Below are positions 1 through 9,014 of a DNA stretch of 21,388 nucleotides, piece after piece; within the stretch, counting starts at the first letter, position 1; the number at the start of each line of letters is the position of its first letter. The position numbers and the translations under genes were made by a program. Source of the stretch: Acanthaster planci (Eukaryota > Echinodermata > Asteroidea > Valvatida > Acanthasteridae); assembly GCF_001949145.1 (NCBI RefSeq), contig NW_019091504.1, positions 770,638-792,025 of the forward strand, given 5' to 3'. A model generated the notes under the pieces. The model made no database searches. It was given only the letters and a program-made list of their open reading frames with translations, and was not told the DNA's origin.

Positions 1-218
1 TCCTTGGTCTCCGAATGCAGAGAATAAAGGATCAGTAGCCAGGGTTTGACCCCAGCCAGTCAGGTAGACCATGAGGGCGCCAGGTCGGTAACCGCTCAGG
101 TAGTAGTAAAACTCCAGACACTGGGGTATGTCCGAGCTCATGAGAAGGGGCGAGTAAAGGTCAGCCCTTTCATCCTTCTGCCGGTAATAGCCACGAGTGT
201 CGATGAAAAGGTAATGAC
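1..218 (-). CDS. MAM gene exon I: middle part of a MAM domain (partial)
   Basis: The minus strand is open from an acceptor (AG at 220-219) to the window edge. The translation has the middle-MAM pattern: an aromatic entry segment HYLFIDTRGYY, then PQCLEFYYYLSG, which matches CLEFWYHMFG in exon F and CLIFWYHMYG in exon C, and finally DPLFSAFGDQG, the usual W/F-S..G-(D/N)-x-G stretch. The acceptor is phase 1, like exons C and F, so it fits directly after exon H. MAM domains are extracellular beta-sandwich modules used in adhesion and secreted proteins. FYYYLSG is more divergent than FWYHMYG in the sister domains. The end of the exon and the third MAM exon lie outside the window. Confidence 0.72.
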
Positions 219-261
219 CTATGATTGTCCAAAACCAAAATGAAGATTGAAAAACAAATGA

Positions 262-440
262 GAAAGGAGTCAGGTTGTCGCAGTGGTTACTTTCCTTGCC
301 TTTAGATTCAGTGGCCTGGGTTCAAATTCCGCCCATTTGGGTATTAAGTCCCTGTACCTGATCACATGGGTTTAACTGTGTGTCTTTTCTTCAGGCTTTC
401 CTCAGGTTCAAGTTCATGAGCTACAGGGCCTAGGTCGCTT
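262..440 (+). mobile_element. tRNA-derived SINE, older copy
   Basis: A tRNA-like pol III promoter is visible: an A-box-like GTCAGGTTGTCGCAGTGG at about 269-286 and a B box GGTTCAAATTCC at 319-330. The segment aligns by eye with the SINE at 19900-20266, sharing GGAGTCAGGTTG at the head, the B box, and GGGT-TT-AGTCC plus ACCTGA-C--TGGGTTT downstream. It sits in the H-I intron. The 3' end is uncertain; a run of A near 576-588 could be a tail of this or another element. The copy is diverged, so it is likely old. Confidence 0.6.
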
Positions 441-883
441 TTCGTGAATCCTCGCTTCACTACCAGAGCTTAAGGCAAGCATTGAGAAAGGTCAACCGTG
501 TCATTTCTCTGTAGGTAACAGGATGGAGTGGGTTGTCAGTTCCAATCATGAACAGATTACGACCCGTGGCTCAGCAAAAAAAAAAACCCTAACCTTGTCT
601 GCCGTCAGATTCTGGTTGGATTGGGTAGGGATGGGCAAAACTGGGGTGTGTTCTTAAAACATGGAAGAACGGTGTTTGTAACTGACCTCTTAGCCCCATC
701 AATGAGCAATTTAACTTTCATGACTTGAGCTGAGATTCACGTCCGATTTTATTTTGAAGAAAAAATTCATGGGTTAAATTTCATCTGTGTAAAATGTTCA
801 CATAATCTCAGTGTTACATCCCGTGACAACACTAAAATTTCAAGAAAACAGGTAACTTTTATAGGAAAATTATTTTGGCCTAC
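441..883. other. Intron H-I remainder
   Basis: Non-coding by eye. It contains an A-run of about a dozen bases near 576-588 that may be a retroposon tail. The donor for exon H (GT at 883-882, context AGAG|GTAGGC) is at its right edge. No other gene, RNA or repeat could be supported. Confidence 0.5.
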
Positions 884-1108
884 CTCTAGTAGCTCCCAGA
901 ATAGTGTAATCTCCAAACGGGATAGTTCCCCAAAATATAAACGAAAAAATATAAAAAATCGGTCCACTTCCATGTGACCAATCAAACTCGTCATGGATTG
1001 ACTGTGTGTAGCCACACATTGTGTCGTTCACATCTTCAAAATCGCAGTTTGCCAAACTGGATGCAATGGGTACCGGCGTGGTCGTCGGGATTGGTGCACT
1101 GGTGGTGA
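884..1108 (-). CDS. MAM gene exon H: Thr/Pro linker plus start of a MAM domain
   Basis: The exon runs from an acceptor (TTTCAG, AG at 1110-1109) to a donor G|GTAGGC and is 225 bp, symmetric phase 1-1. It opens with a Thr/Pro-rich linker (TSAPIPTTTPVPIASS) likely to be O-glycosylated and extended. It then gives the MAM start CDFEDVNDTMCGYTQ with both expected Cys residues and DEFDWSHGSG, the D-x-F-D-W core. The next part, up to GDYT, is longer and more aromatic than the GP..DHT stretch of exons B and E, so this domain is divergent or the segment has drifted. Exon I continues it in phase. The large upstream intron holds a DIRS-like element. Confidence 0.75.
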
Positions 1109-1554
1109 CTGAAATGGGGGAATGATTCACTTGAATGTTAGAGGCAGTAATTATTGGAAACCTTTGGTCAATGAGTAAAACTTAGTAAGGTCAAATTAAA
1201 ACCTGGTGAGGTCAAACAAAAATCAAAGTTGTCTAAAGTTTGAGAAAATAGAGGTGCCTGCTGGTTTTTAAATTCTTTTTTTTTCATCACAGCAGATTCT
1301 TCTGTGATAGCAGATTTGTTTTCTGGACAGCTTTATTGATACAGCTGTGACTGTTCTAGATATGTGCCGTTTATCCGCTTGCGAATCACAAGTAATGGGG
1401 GTATTTTGCGCCCTTCGGTTTTTGAAATGGCTATGTTACAATGAATTGAACAACTATTTCAAGATGTTCTTTGTGTTGGGAAGGTGTTGGTTTCAGCACT
1501 AAGTACAGAGTGTTTATTAACCCTAACTATCTTCAATCCTTCAAAATTATCCGG

Positions 1555-1893
1555 GCAGTTTTGGAGGGTTTTGCAGGATTGAGGCTGCACGGCAAAACTG
1601 CATTGCTGATTGCAAAGGATGCATTGTCTCAAGGTTTTGGGTAAGACCTGGGTTGTTTATGTCCAGTAATACAGAAATTTATGCCCACAGTATACGTGAA
1701 ATCGTCTGTACTGCTCCAGGATACCATTCACACTACCTCAACATAATGAGAGGAATTGCCGGAGGACTGAGGCAGTATGCATCCATCCACACAACATATT
1801 CAAGAAATATCGGAGGATTTTGGAGAACTGAGGCAGTATCCAATTTTCTCATGGTGACTGTTGGGGGATTTTGAAAGATTGAGGAGGAATCCT
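1555..1893 (+). repeat. Degenerate minisatellite-like repeat
   Basis: Four imperfect copies of a motif near GGAGGATTTTG-AG-A-TGAGGCAGTATCC are visible at about 1558-1592, 1755-1783, 1811-1840 and 1861-1893. The last three are spaced about 50-60 bp apart. One copy retains GGATTTTGGAGAACTGAGG and another GGATTTTGAAAGATTGAGG. The sequence is too decayed to define a clean unit. Confidence 0.4.
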
Positions 1894-1910
1894 AGCCTGG
1901 GGGGTTAAGG

Positions 1911-1936
1911 TTAATATACGTCAGGGTAATGGCAAA
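1911..1936 (+). repeat. Direct repeat flanking the DIRS element, left copy
   Basis: TTAATATACGTC-GGTAATGG recurs in the same orientation at 5555-5580, with 23 of 26 positions identical by eye. It lies about 50 bp outside the left edge of the DIRS element. DIRS elements do not make target duplications on insertion, so this could be an older duplicated repeat or part of a surrounding element. Confidence 0.5.
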
Positions 1937-1984
1937 TTCCTCCCCCACAGAAATGTGGGTGAAGTCTGCTATTGAGTACCTACC

Positions 1985-2101
1985 TCAAACAGTCGATAAA
2001 TGTGCAAATTCTTTTGCGTCTGATTCAATTCGCTAAAACTTCTAATCAACCGTGGTGTGCCCTCTAGTCCCATGATGCACAGCGGAATGGTCGCCATGTT
2101 C
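1985..2101 (+). repeat. DIRS left inverted terminal repeat
   Basis: This segment matches the reverse complement of 5233-5351 with roughly 88% identity by eye and one small gap. Shared landmarks are GCGTCTGATTCAATT, GCTAAAACTTCT, ATCAACCGT and CCCTCTAGTCCCATGATGC. Confidence 0.9.
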
Positions 2102-2197
2102 GTCCTTCTTTTCCGGTATTATCACCGTCCGAGCCAAAAGTGGGGAACGATGGGTATTCAATAGCGGACCTCACCCACATTTCTCGGGGGGGGGAGA

Positions 2198-2240
2198 GTC
2201 TTCTGCTTTCAACCTACCCCAAACAGTCGCTAAATATGCA
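2198..2240 (+). repeat. DIRS internal complementary region
   Basis: GCTTTCAACCTACCCCAAAC followed by AGTCGCTAAATATGCA matches the reverse complement of 5329-5372, the outer edge of the right terminal repeat. It differs mainly by AGTCGCTAAAT versus AATCGCTATAAAT. In DIRS elements this copy is thought to template restoration of the terminal repeat through a circular intermediate. It lies about 100 bp inside the left repeat, the expected place at the recombinase end. Confidence 0.8.
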
Positions 2241-2349
2241 GAGTAGCACCGAGCCCTTGGAGGGGGGTGCGGAGAGGATGCACTACATAACGAGAGTGCC
2301 AGAGGAGCATGAACTTGTCCAAACTTTATTGCGGACTCACCAAATAATG

Positions 2350-3809
2350 GAGTTGTTATGTCGTTCCAGTGGTGGGCCGCTTTGATGAGGAACCCTTTGG
2401 CATCAATGTGGCTGATGTTAAGACCGCTCTGCCATGTGCGGAGTCCTTTTGTAGAACATCGGTGGGGTGGCTTGTGGTGAAAGTAGATGCATGCTGCCTT
2501 GCATATTTCCGCCATCAGTACGCCCCTGAAGTAGGCCCATGATGTGGAAACTGCTCGGATATCAGGAGCCCTGATGAGGCGTAGTGTTGTATTGTCCACA
2601 GAGTTCGGCCAATATGGATTGGCAACCTTGACAGCCGAAACTGCTCATCTGGCAATAGTGTCTCTGGTCGTAGCTAGGTGACGTTTTATTGTGGTGATAA
2701 AAAGCTGTGAAGTTGTACCTCTGAGTTTTCTGGTTTTGGCTAAGCACCATTTAAGAGTCCGCACTGGGCACCATGATTTATCGTCAGGAGTCCCAGTGTG
2801 TTTGGTAATGCCTGGTACAAAAATGTCAGGAGGATGGAAGGAAACTGATTGGTACTTGGTGAGAAACCCAAGCATTGGGATGAGACGAATACCATGGGGG
2901 TTCCCATCGGATGTGGCCATCTAGATCTGTGATGGACAATGTTTTCAGTTCACTGCCACGCCGTGAGGTAGTAACTGCCAGCAGGAATGCCAGTTTCACC
3001 GATAAGTTGATCAACGATGCGTCGCTGAGAGGCTCAAAGGGGGGACCAGCAAGCAGTTGGAGAACAACTGACAAGTCCCATGAAGGGACTTGTCTCTTAG
3101 TTGGGGGACGCTCAAGAAACATCCCCCTGAGTAGATGTTTAAGAGCGGTATTGTCGGACACGGGCGAACCATCTGGGAAGCCATCGTGTATAGCCGCAAT
3201 GGCTGACCGGTAGTTACGGATAGATGAAACCTGGAGATCTGATTTGAACAGGTGCATGAAGCAGTTAGCTATAAAGGTTACAGAAACTTCGCTCTGAACA
3301 CCACGAAGTAAAATGTCGTAATCTGGAGTCATAGATGCTGCGTGTAGACTCTTCGAGGCCATTTTGGCAGCTGCATCAGAAAGTCCTGCTGATCTGAAGG
3401 ACTTTTTGACAATAGCCAACAGGTCAGGTGTATTGGCGTCGGATGAGGGTAAAGCACGCCTGACTTCGGTTGATGTAGCAGATCTGGTCCGTCGGGAAGG
3501 ATCACCGGTAACTTGACGAAAAGTCTGGCCAGACGTGGGAATCACGGCTGGCCTGGCCAGAAGGTGGCGATGAGAAGGACATGGCAGGGTTCCCTGTCCA
3601 TCTTGGAGAGAACTGCAGGTATTAGAGATATTGGAGGGAAAGCGTAGGCCAACAGTTAATTTGAAGAGCGTTCGTTGCCCAGGCTTGCGGGTGGTAAGTC
3701 TGATGCAGAACACTGGAAGTTGGGCATTCTCTGCCTCGGCGAAAAGATCGATATTCGGTTTTCTACTTCGGCGAAGATTTGTTCGACTACACTGGTGTGC
3801 AGAGTCCAC
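2350..3809 (-). pseudogene. DIRS-type tyrosine recombinase, frameshifted
   Basis: The main frame runs from about 3809 to 2826 and continues in a second frame (2920-2645) and a third (2599 downward), so at least two frameshifts and a TGA near 2646 break it. Its start shows the RNase H-distal segment IDLFAEAENAQLPVFC. A helical N-terminal recombinase region follows (LQVSSIRNYRSAIAAIH), then LAFLLAVTTSRRGSELKTLS, which holds the first catalytic Arg. The second frame has WCPVRTLKWCLAKTRKLR and SQLFIT. The third has APDIRAVSTSWAYFRGV, the H-x-x-R region with Pro in the His position (Arg present). The terminal catalytic Tyr is not evident. This is a dead copy of the enzyme that would integrate the element's DNA circle. 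Confidence 0.82.
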
Positions 3810-4246
3810 TCCGTGGGAAGTACCTTTCCCCGAGAAAGAGCATCTCCTATGGAGTTTTTGACACCAGGAATGTGAGTCGCCTGGAGGTCAATGCCATAAT
3901 CCTGGGCCCTAAGGAATATCTGTCTCGTCAGGAGGCATAGGCGGGGAGAATGTGTGCCTTCATGGCGATTGATGTATGACACCACTGTGGAGTTGTCCGA
4001 GCGGATGAGGACTCGTTTGCCCATGATGCCTGGGTGGAAAGCTTTCAGGGCGTTTAATACGGCCTGAAGTTCCAGTATATTGATGTGACTCCCTTGGAGC
4101 TGGAGGTCCCGTGTTCCCGATGCATAAAGCGGCAGTAGGGAGGCTCCCCAGCCCAGATGAGAGGCGTCCGACGTCATGGTTATTACCGGGTTCACCTCTG
4201 GGAAGGGAACTCCGAGAGAGAGAGGTGTTCCTTCACTAACCACCAC
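3656..4246 (-). pseudogene. DIRS RNase H domain
   Basis: A frame of 196 codons carries a complete-looking RNase H domain of the DIRS/Ngaro kind. All four acidic catalytic positions are visible: Asp27 in TSDASHLGWGA, Glu59 in HINILELQAV, Asp84 in IRSDNSTVVSYIN, and Asp135 in IPGVKNSIGDALSRG. The domain degrades the RNA strand of RNA-DNA hybrids in reverse transcription. The link to the upstream RT is broken by a frameshift around a CT-dinucleotide run near 4213-4223; the typical LQWWL segment lies just before it in another frame. The C-terminal 50 or so residues run out of frame into shadow sequence, while the recombinase frame takes over from about 3790. Confidence 0.85.
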
Positions 4247-4299
4247 TGAAGATGGGGGCGGATGAAGTCTGATTTAGGGACCTGGAGATCGATTGAGTC

Positions 4300-5016
4300 C
4301 TATTTTGGCTTGCAGACCGCTGAGATATGAAGTTGTAGTGGGCGCATGTACAGCCTGCAAAGGGGAATGAGATCCACCATGCTGGCCATCAAGTCAAAGA
4401 GACGGAGCCAGGCGCGGGCCAGAGCAGACTGCTCGGTAGAAAAGACTTTCACGCAGTCAAGAAGATTGTCGATGCGTTTGGTCGTCAGGGAGATTATGCC
4501 TCGTTGAAGGTCAATAGATGCCCCTAGATACGTCAGGTATTGCGTTGGGGTGAGATTAGACTTCCCGTGGTTGATGATGAAGCCCGGACGATTTGTGATG
4601 TTGCGAGTAAGGCAGATAGATACCTCTGCTTCGTTGAACGATCTGCCGACGATCAGCCATTCGTTCCGGTACTGGAACAGCATGACGTCCCGCTTTCGAA
4701 GGTGAGCGGCGACGATCTTTGCAGGTACCGCACCGGGGAGTAGCGTTGTGTTGTTCCATGGAGTGTAAGCGTCTTTGTAACAGCCGGGTGCCCCAGTTGA
4801 AAGGGTGTCTAAAGACAATGGCACCAGGGGTGTTGCGGCCAGTGTAGCTAGCGTTGGCGGCGTGGGGCCGCTCTGGTGCGTAGACTTCCGAGTCACGCTG
4901 ATGTCGGGTGTTGCCCATGGCAGCTTGTATATATCTACAAAGGAAAGAGGGGGACCGCGGCATTGGATCGCTCGCACCGCCTCGTGGAACCCCCAACAAT
5001 GCCAGGGTCTCCCCAT
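4300..5016 (-). pseudogene. DIRS reverse transcriptase, truncated and catalytically dead
   Basis: Only residues from about 95 on look like reverse transcriptase: KIVAAHLRKRDVMLF, then YRNEWLIVG at the place of the YxDD box (4671-4660 encodes YRNE), then the FIINHGKSNLTPTQYLTYLG segment before the thumb. Both catalytic aspartates are replaced (N and E). The parts of the palm carrying the first catalytic Asp, and the fingers, are absent. Residues 1-90 resemble nothing I recognise and may come from an internal deletion joining 5' sequence to the palm. The frame stops at about 4300, just before the RNase H linker. Confidence 0.8.
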
Positions 5017-5232
5017 TGACTCTTTGTATCGCTTTATAGCGTATAGCGTAAAGTCAACAATCTATAAAATGCACACACATGAGAAGAAAAGATATACCAC
5101 CAAACAAGAAAATATACACATTAACTCATAAATATAAAATATACGTTTATTGCAATACGTTGGTCAGAATATCACAAAGGTGTGGAGCGAAACGGAAACT
5201 AGAAAAACTCGGAAATGTCAAAAGAAAAAAAA

Positions 5233-5351
5233 GAACATGGTGGCCATTCCGCTATGCATCATGGGACTAGAGGGCGCACTACGGTTGATCAGAAGTTTTA
5301 GCAAATTGAATCAGACGCTACTGAATTTGCATATTTATAGCGATTGTTTGG
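5233..5351 (-). repeat. DIRS right inverted terminal repeat
   Basis: This is the reverse-complement partner of 1985-2101. Its outer edge (5329-5372) is also repeated as the internal complementary region at 2198-2240, which confirms the element's right limit near 5374. Confidence 0.9.
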
Positions 5352-5374
5352 GGTAGGTTGAAAGCAAAAGACCC

Positions 5375-5669
5375 AATAATCAAAATCAACATCTCCCTGA
5401 TGCAAAGTAAATCGTGAAATAGTTTGCAGTACCCACTGCTTCATTTGACTCGGAGGGGCCAACCGACCCCGGCAAGCTCGGTGGTTGAGTGGTTAAAATG
5501 TCTACACAACTTCTTATTACAAGCTCTTGGACGGCACTGAGAATACACTGTTAATTAATATACGTCGGTGTAATGGAAAATCTCATAATTACAACATTTG
5601 ACAACTGTTGAATATTAAATACAATTCCTGGTACATGAGGACAATGCTACATTTCCTTGAGATACATAC
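5375..5669. other. Intron G-H, segment between the DIRS element and exon G
   Basis: Non-coding. It contains a weak tRNA A-box-like stretch (GGTGGTTGAGTGGTTAAAATG at about 5480-5500) with no B box found downstream, and the right copy of the direct repeat at 5555-5580. Exon G's donor lies at its right edge. Confidence 0.4.
5555..5580 (+). repeat. Direct repeat flanking the DIRS element, right copy
   Basis: This partners 1911-1936 in direct orientation with three mismatches. It lies about 180 bp outside the DIRS right edge, so the spacing to the element is not symmetric. Confidence 0.5.
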
Positions 5670-5760
5670 ATGGTGGGCAGTCATTCCCCTCATAGAATGT
5701 GACATCATCTATCGCTATATTATCTCGGAATGTCTGGCCTCGGGTTGCTTCAAAGATGAA
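5670..5760 (-). CDS. MAM gene exon G: end of the second complete MAM domain
   Basis: The acceptor (GTCAACAG, AG at 5762-5761) opens in phase 0, and the donor T|GTATGT closes in phase 1. The 30 codons read FIFEATRGQTFRDN then IAIDDVTFYEGNDC. This is the classical MAM ending: an F/V-x-F-E-A-x-R-G strand, then (G)D-I-A-I-D-D-(I/V) and the last Cys. Phases match exons A and D exactly, and the donor suits exon H. The usual Gly-Asp before IAIDD is Arg-Asp-Asn here. It completes the domain begun by exons E and F. Confidence 0.85.
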
Positions 5761-6022
5761 CTGTTGACAAAATATGTAAAAAAAACAGGCACACTTTTAC
5801 TGGCTTATTTGCTGGATAACAGCATTTTTTATTAAAGTTGGATCTTTCTCAAATGAAGATGCCATTAATTTTGTTGCTTCCAAAACAAAAGCTAAAGACA
5901 GCAAAATAGTTCACAAATAACAAATGCTTATGACTGCAATGGTAAAAGTAATTTCATGAGCTGTATGGCAGATGAAATGTTCCATTCCATAAGGTGAAGC
6001 GAAGTCGAATGAAAAATTTCAT
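5761..6022. other. Intron F-G, 3' part
   Basis: AT-rich non-coding sequence including the splice acceptor region of exon G. No feature is seen apart from the satellite that starts near 6025. Confidence 0.4.
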
Positions 6023-6024
6023 CT

Positions 6025-6631
6025 GTGGATCAGAGTGGAGTGGAGTGGAATGGAGTGGAATGCAGTGGATTGGAGTGGGCAGAAGCAGAGAGGAGAGGAG
6101 AGGAGTGTGGTGGAGCAGAGTACGTGGAGCAGATTGGAATGGAGTTGATTGGAGTAGATCGGAGTGGAGTAGGGTGGGGCGGAGTGGAATGGAGCAGAGT
6201 GGAGTGGATCAAAGTGGAATGCAGTGGAGTGGAGTAGAGTGGAGTGCAGTGAATTGGAGTGGGGTGGAGCAGAGTGGAGTGGAATGCAGTGGATTGGAGT
6301 GGGGTGGAGCAGAGTGGAGTGGAATGCAGTGGATTGGAGTGTGGTGGAGCAGAGTACGTGGAGCAGATTGGAATGGAGTTGATTGGAGTAGATCGGAGTG
6401 GAGTAGGGTGGAGCGGAGTGGAATGGAGCAGAGTGGAGTAGATCAAAGTGGAATGCAGTGGAGTGGAGTGCAGTGGATCGGAGTGGGGTGGAGTAGAGTG
6501 GAGTGGAATGCAGTGGATTGGAGTGGGGTGGAGCAGAGTGGAGCGGAATGCAGTGGATTGGAGTGGGGTGGAGCAGAGCGGAGTGGACTGAAGTAAATGG
6601 GGTGGAGTGGATCGCACTGGAGAGGGGTAGA
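6025..6631 (+). repeat. GGAGT/GGAAT-family satellite with a 40-bp unit and 234-bp higher-order repeat
   Basis: About 600 bp consist of 5-bp-based words (GGAGT, GGAAT, GCAGT, GGATT). A 40-bp unit beginning GGAGTGGAATGCAGTGGATT recurs back to back at about 6272-6351 and 6498-6577. A larger block containing GCAGAGTACGTGGAGCAG and GGAGTAGATCGGAGTGGAG repeats with a 234-bp offset (TACGTG at 6121 and at 6355). Because stops are rare in this word set, long open frames exist on both strands (about 200 codons each), but they are low-complexity Ser/Gly/Trp or Ser/His/Leu strings and not genes. It sits in intron F-G. Confidence 0.95.
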
Positions 6632-6822
6632 CAACAAAACAGAAACAACCAAGCGAGTCAATGTAGGGCCACGCTGATAATTAAGGCAAACCTTGTATGC
6701 CCCTCCAAAAGCCTCTTACGCACATCAATTTAGGCACACGCTATTGCAATACTGAACTGGCTCACTGCAGCAACATGGAGTTGCTTTCAGATATCATTCG
6801 GAAATGAGAAGTGTAAACCTAC

Positions 6823-7094
6823 ACTGAAAGTGTATGGTGTCACGGGGACATCAATCGTGGCTCTGTGCCAATAGTCTCCCTTATTCCCAGTCATGCTCCA
6901 CACAGGGTCATCAGGAAGCTCTGTGTCGCTGCTCTTCTTCATGTAGACCTGCAGCGACTCGATATCCCGACCAAACATGTGATACCAGAACTCCAAGCAG
7001 GACGGGACAGGTTGTACCTTGGCTTCCGGGGACATTAACCGAGCTGTTCCCCGTGGGACGTTGGTGTTGTCCTGCTGGATGTACATGTAGAACC
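6823..7094 (-). CDS. MAM gene exon F: middle of the second complete MAM domain
   Basis: The acceptor CTCCCAG|GG (AG at 7096-7095) opens in phase 1 and the donor AGT|GTAGGT closes in phase 0, giving 272 bp. The translation begins FYMYIQQDNTNVPRGTARL, passes through SCLEFWYHMFG (the MAM core with its Cys), then LQVYMKK, PVWSMTGNKGDYW and ends near PVTPYTFS. All are standard positions of the MAM middle portion: Y-x-Y, C-L-x-F-W-Y-H-M-x-G, and W-x-x-x-G-N-x-G-x-x-W. It follows exon E in phase and is completed by exon G. Confidence 0.9.
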
Positions 7095-9014
7095 CTGGGA
7101 GGGAGCCAGGAATAAAGTACAGCTAAATTTATTGGCATTGGCTGATGGGGGGCCATTGATGGGCGAATTGTTTCTGGGGCAGGGTGAGTGCCAATATGTG
7201 ACCCACTCGGTGAACATATGTCAGAAGTCGTCAAAGCCACTTTTGAGTTTGCATATGTAGCCAACTGAGCTTTACTTTGATACTTTATCACTCTATTTGG
7301 TACTCTGTGGAGAACTGAAATTGTTTGAGGGCTCTTATTGGTTTCCACTGTGCAAGATTCTCATGCGTCTCATTTTCACGGCGTGGGTCACAAATAATGG
7401 GACTGTTGGCCTCCATGACCTACATGTATTTGACTGCTTTGCATAGGAGGACCCGTAAACATGATACAGCTGTACACACAGGCACAGCTGCATACATGAC
7501 GGTTAAAACGTCCTGCAAAACCTCATCTCACCTAAGGATGACATTTAAACTTACAGGTCCTCTATTTGTTTTGTTACACACACAGAGACCAAGACCTCTA
7601 TAACAGAGACAAAGTAGACCACGAGTTTAAATTGGCCACAGGACAAATATGTTCATGTAGTAGCACATGTACTGAATGGCTCTGTGGGCAAACTCCAGGA
7701 TCTGACTAGTAGGACATGTCAGTAAGAAATATTGTACAACTACCGGTATCCTGATCAAACGACTCATTTACGTATTCAATACCAGAAGTTACCAGTATAG
7801 TAGTTGTTATATCTTGTTTTCTTCTTCAAAAGTAAACAATTTCAGGCCTGGTTAACATTACTTAGTAATTTTCAGATGAGAAAGATTTGAAAGAGATTTT
7901 TGCAAAATTTTTTAAATGAAAAGCCTCCAGGTCACATAAATGCAAACAAGCTGTCTACCAAAATCTTACTTTACCTAAAATTGGTTTCAGAAATACAATG
8001 AATTTCTTTTCATGCCGAACCTTACAGAGCATTTAAAATTCGTCCACAGCAGCTTTCACTCTCACTACATTTGGAGTTTGCATGCACAGGCCATTGTGAT
8101 ATGCCGCTGAACTGCCAAATCCTTATCTCCACAAAAGAAACTTATCTGTGAACAGTTATGTGAATCACTTCTTGTAACGTTTGTTTATCTGACTAGATCA
8201 CTTTCTGGTGCAGCCTGGGTGATTTATGCACGTATTTTAAAGTTCCAATAAATTCAGTCCATATTGCAATCTGACGGACCCGATAACCCATAAGAGTTAG
8301 CATGCTATACGATTGGGTAACCACCACAGTGGAAATGCAACAGCAGTAGGATTAAAAGTACATGCACCACCTGTCCTCTGATTTCCGGGCAACGGAGTAA
8401 TTCAATATTGATCTTTCATTTTCAAACAACAGCTTCAACACCAGCTAGCATCCACCTTACACAGTAGAATGCAGGAGATAAGATTATCTCCAGAAGATAA
8501 ATGGAGAAATAAAGTACCATATGCCCAATAAAAGGTGTTTTTTCACGATTTCGTTAAGTGGGCTTCTTTATTAATCCTGACATTCCTAATACAGCAATGT
8601 AGGACGGCATTATCTAACGGAATTACTTTCATTGGGAATATATTAGCGCAACAGTTCAAATGACTCAAATTGTGTGAGTTGACAAAGATTTAAAACTTAA
8701 TACTGGAAACAACAAAAAAGGTCAAAGTTCTATGGAATGTTAAATCGCATTTTTGGCCACTAGTGAAAAATGTGTGTCTAGCTTCTTGAATTGAAATTCA
8801 AAATTAAAAATGGTGTAAATTATTAATATTTTTCACTGAGGAAAAACGGCAAGCATATTTGTGCTACCTTGGTCTGATACGTTAAGAGAATTGAACTAAG
8901 CAGGTAGTTTTTGGCATGATTTTCTTTTCAAATAGTTTTGAGAAAATTCTCAAAATGTTTAAAAATGTTACGAAGACCATACTGTGTTTCACTTAACGTT
9001 AAATAGTTTCTCAC
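7095..9014. other. Intron E-F (about 1.9 kb)
   Basis: No exon, RNA gene or recognisable transposon could be supported on either strand. The sequence is AT-rich with only short chance reading frames. Bases next to the exon F acceptor hold a C/T-rich tract (TTATTCCTGGCTCCCTCCCAG on the minus strand), and exon E's donor G|GTGAGA is at the right edge. Confidence 0.5.

Larger units (their letters stand above)
1109..1962. other. Intron G-H, segment between exon H and the DIRS element
   Basis: No coding exon is supported. About 1555-1893 carries a degenerate GGAGGATT..TGAGGCAGTATCC-type repeat, and 1911-1936 carries one copy of a direct repeat seen again at 5555-5580. The rest is unremarkable AT-leaning intron. 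Confidence 0.5.
1963..5374 (-). mobile_element. DIRS-like tyrosine-recombinase retrotransposon, degenerate
   Basis: The element is recognised by gene content and by topology. Read on the minus strand it has RT thumb/palm remnants, then RNase H, then a tyrosine recombinase. It has inverted terminal repeats (1985-2101 against 5233-5351) and an internal complementary region (2198-2240) inside the repeat at the recombinase end that matches the outermost sequence of the far repeat. That layout is characteristic of DIRS1-group elements, which integrate through a recombinase rather than an integrase. Length is about 3.4 kb. There is no recognisable gag, and the front of the RT palm is missing, so this is an internally deleted copy with frameshifts. 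It lies in the MAM gene intron G-H in the same orientation as the gene. Confidence 0.85.

Noticed and set aside
46-243. Plus-strand frame of 65 codons
   Set aside because: It is the antisense shadow of MAM exon I, which has clear domain character and a phase-matched acceptor.
2691-3213. Plus-strand frames across the DIRS recombinase
   Set aside because: They are shadows of the minus-strand recombinase, which carries recognisable catalytic motifs.
5470-5560. tRNA or SINE head at GGTGGTTGAGTGGTTAAAATG
   Set aside because: An A-box-like stretch exists but no B box follows at the right distance.
5994-6661. Open frames of about 200 codons on both strands over the satellite
   Set aside because: They are direct products of the pentamer word set, which rarely forms stops. 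The translations are monotonous Ser/Gly/Trp/Glu or Ser/His/Thr/Leu strings with no domain.
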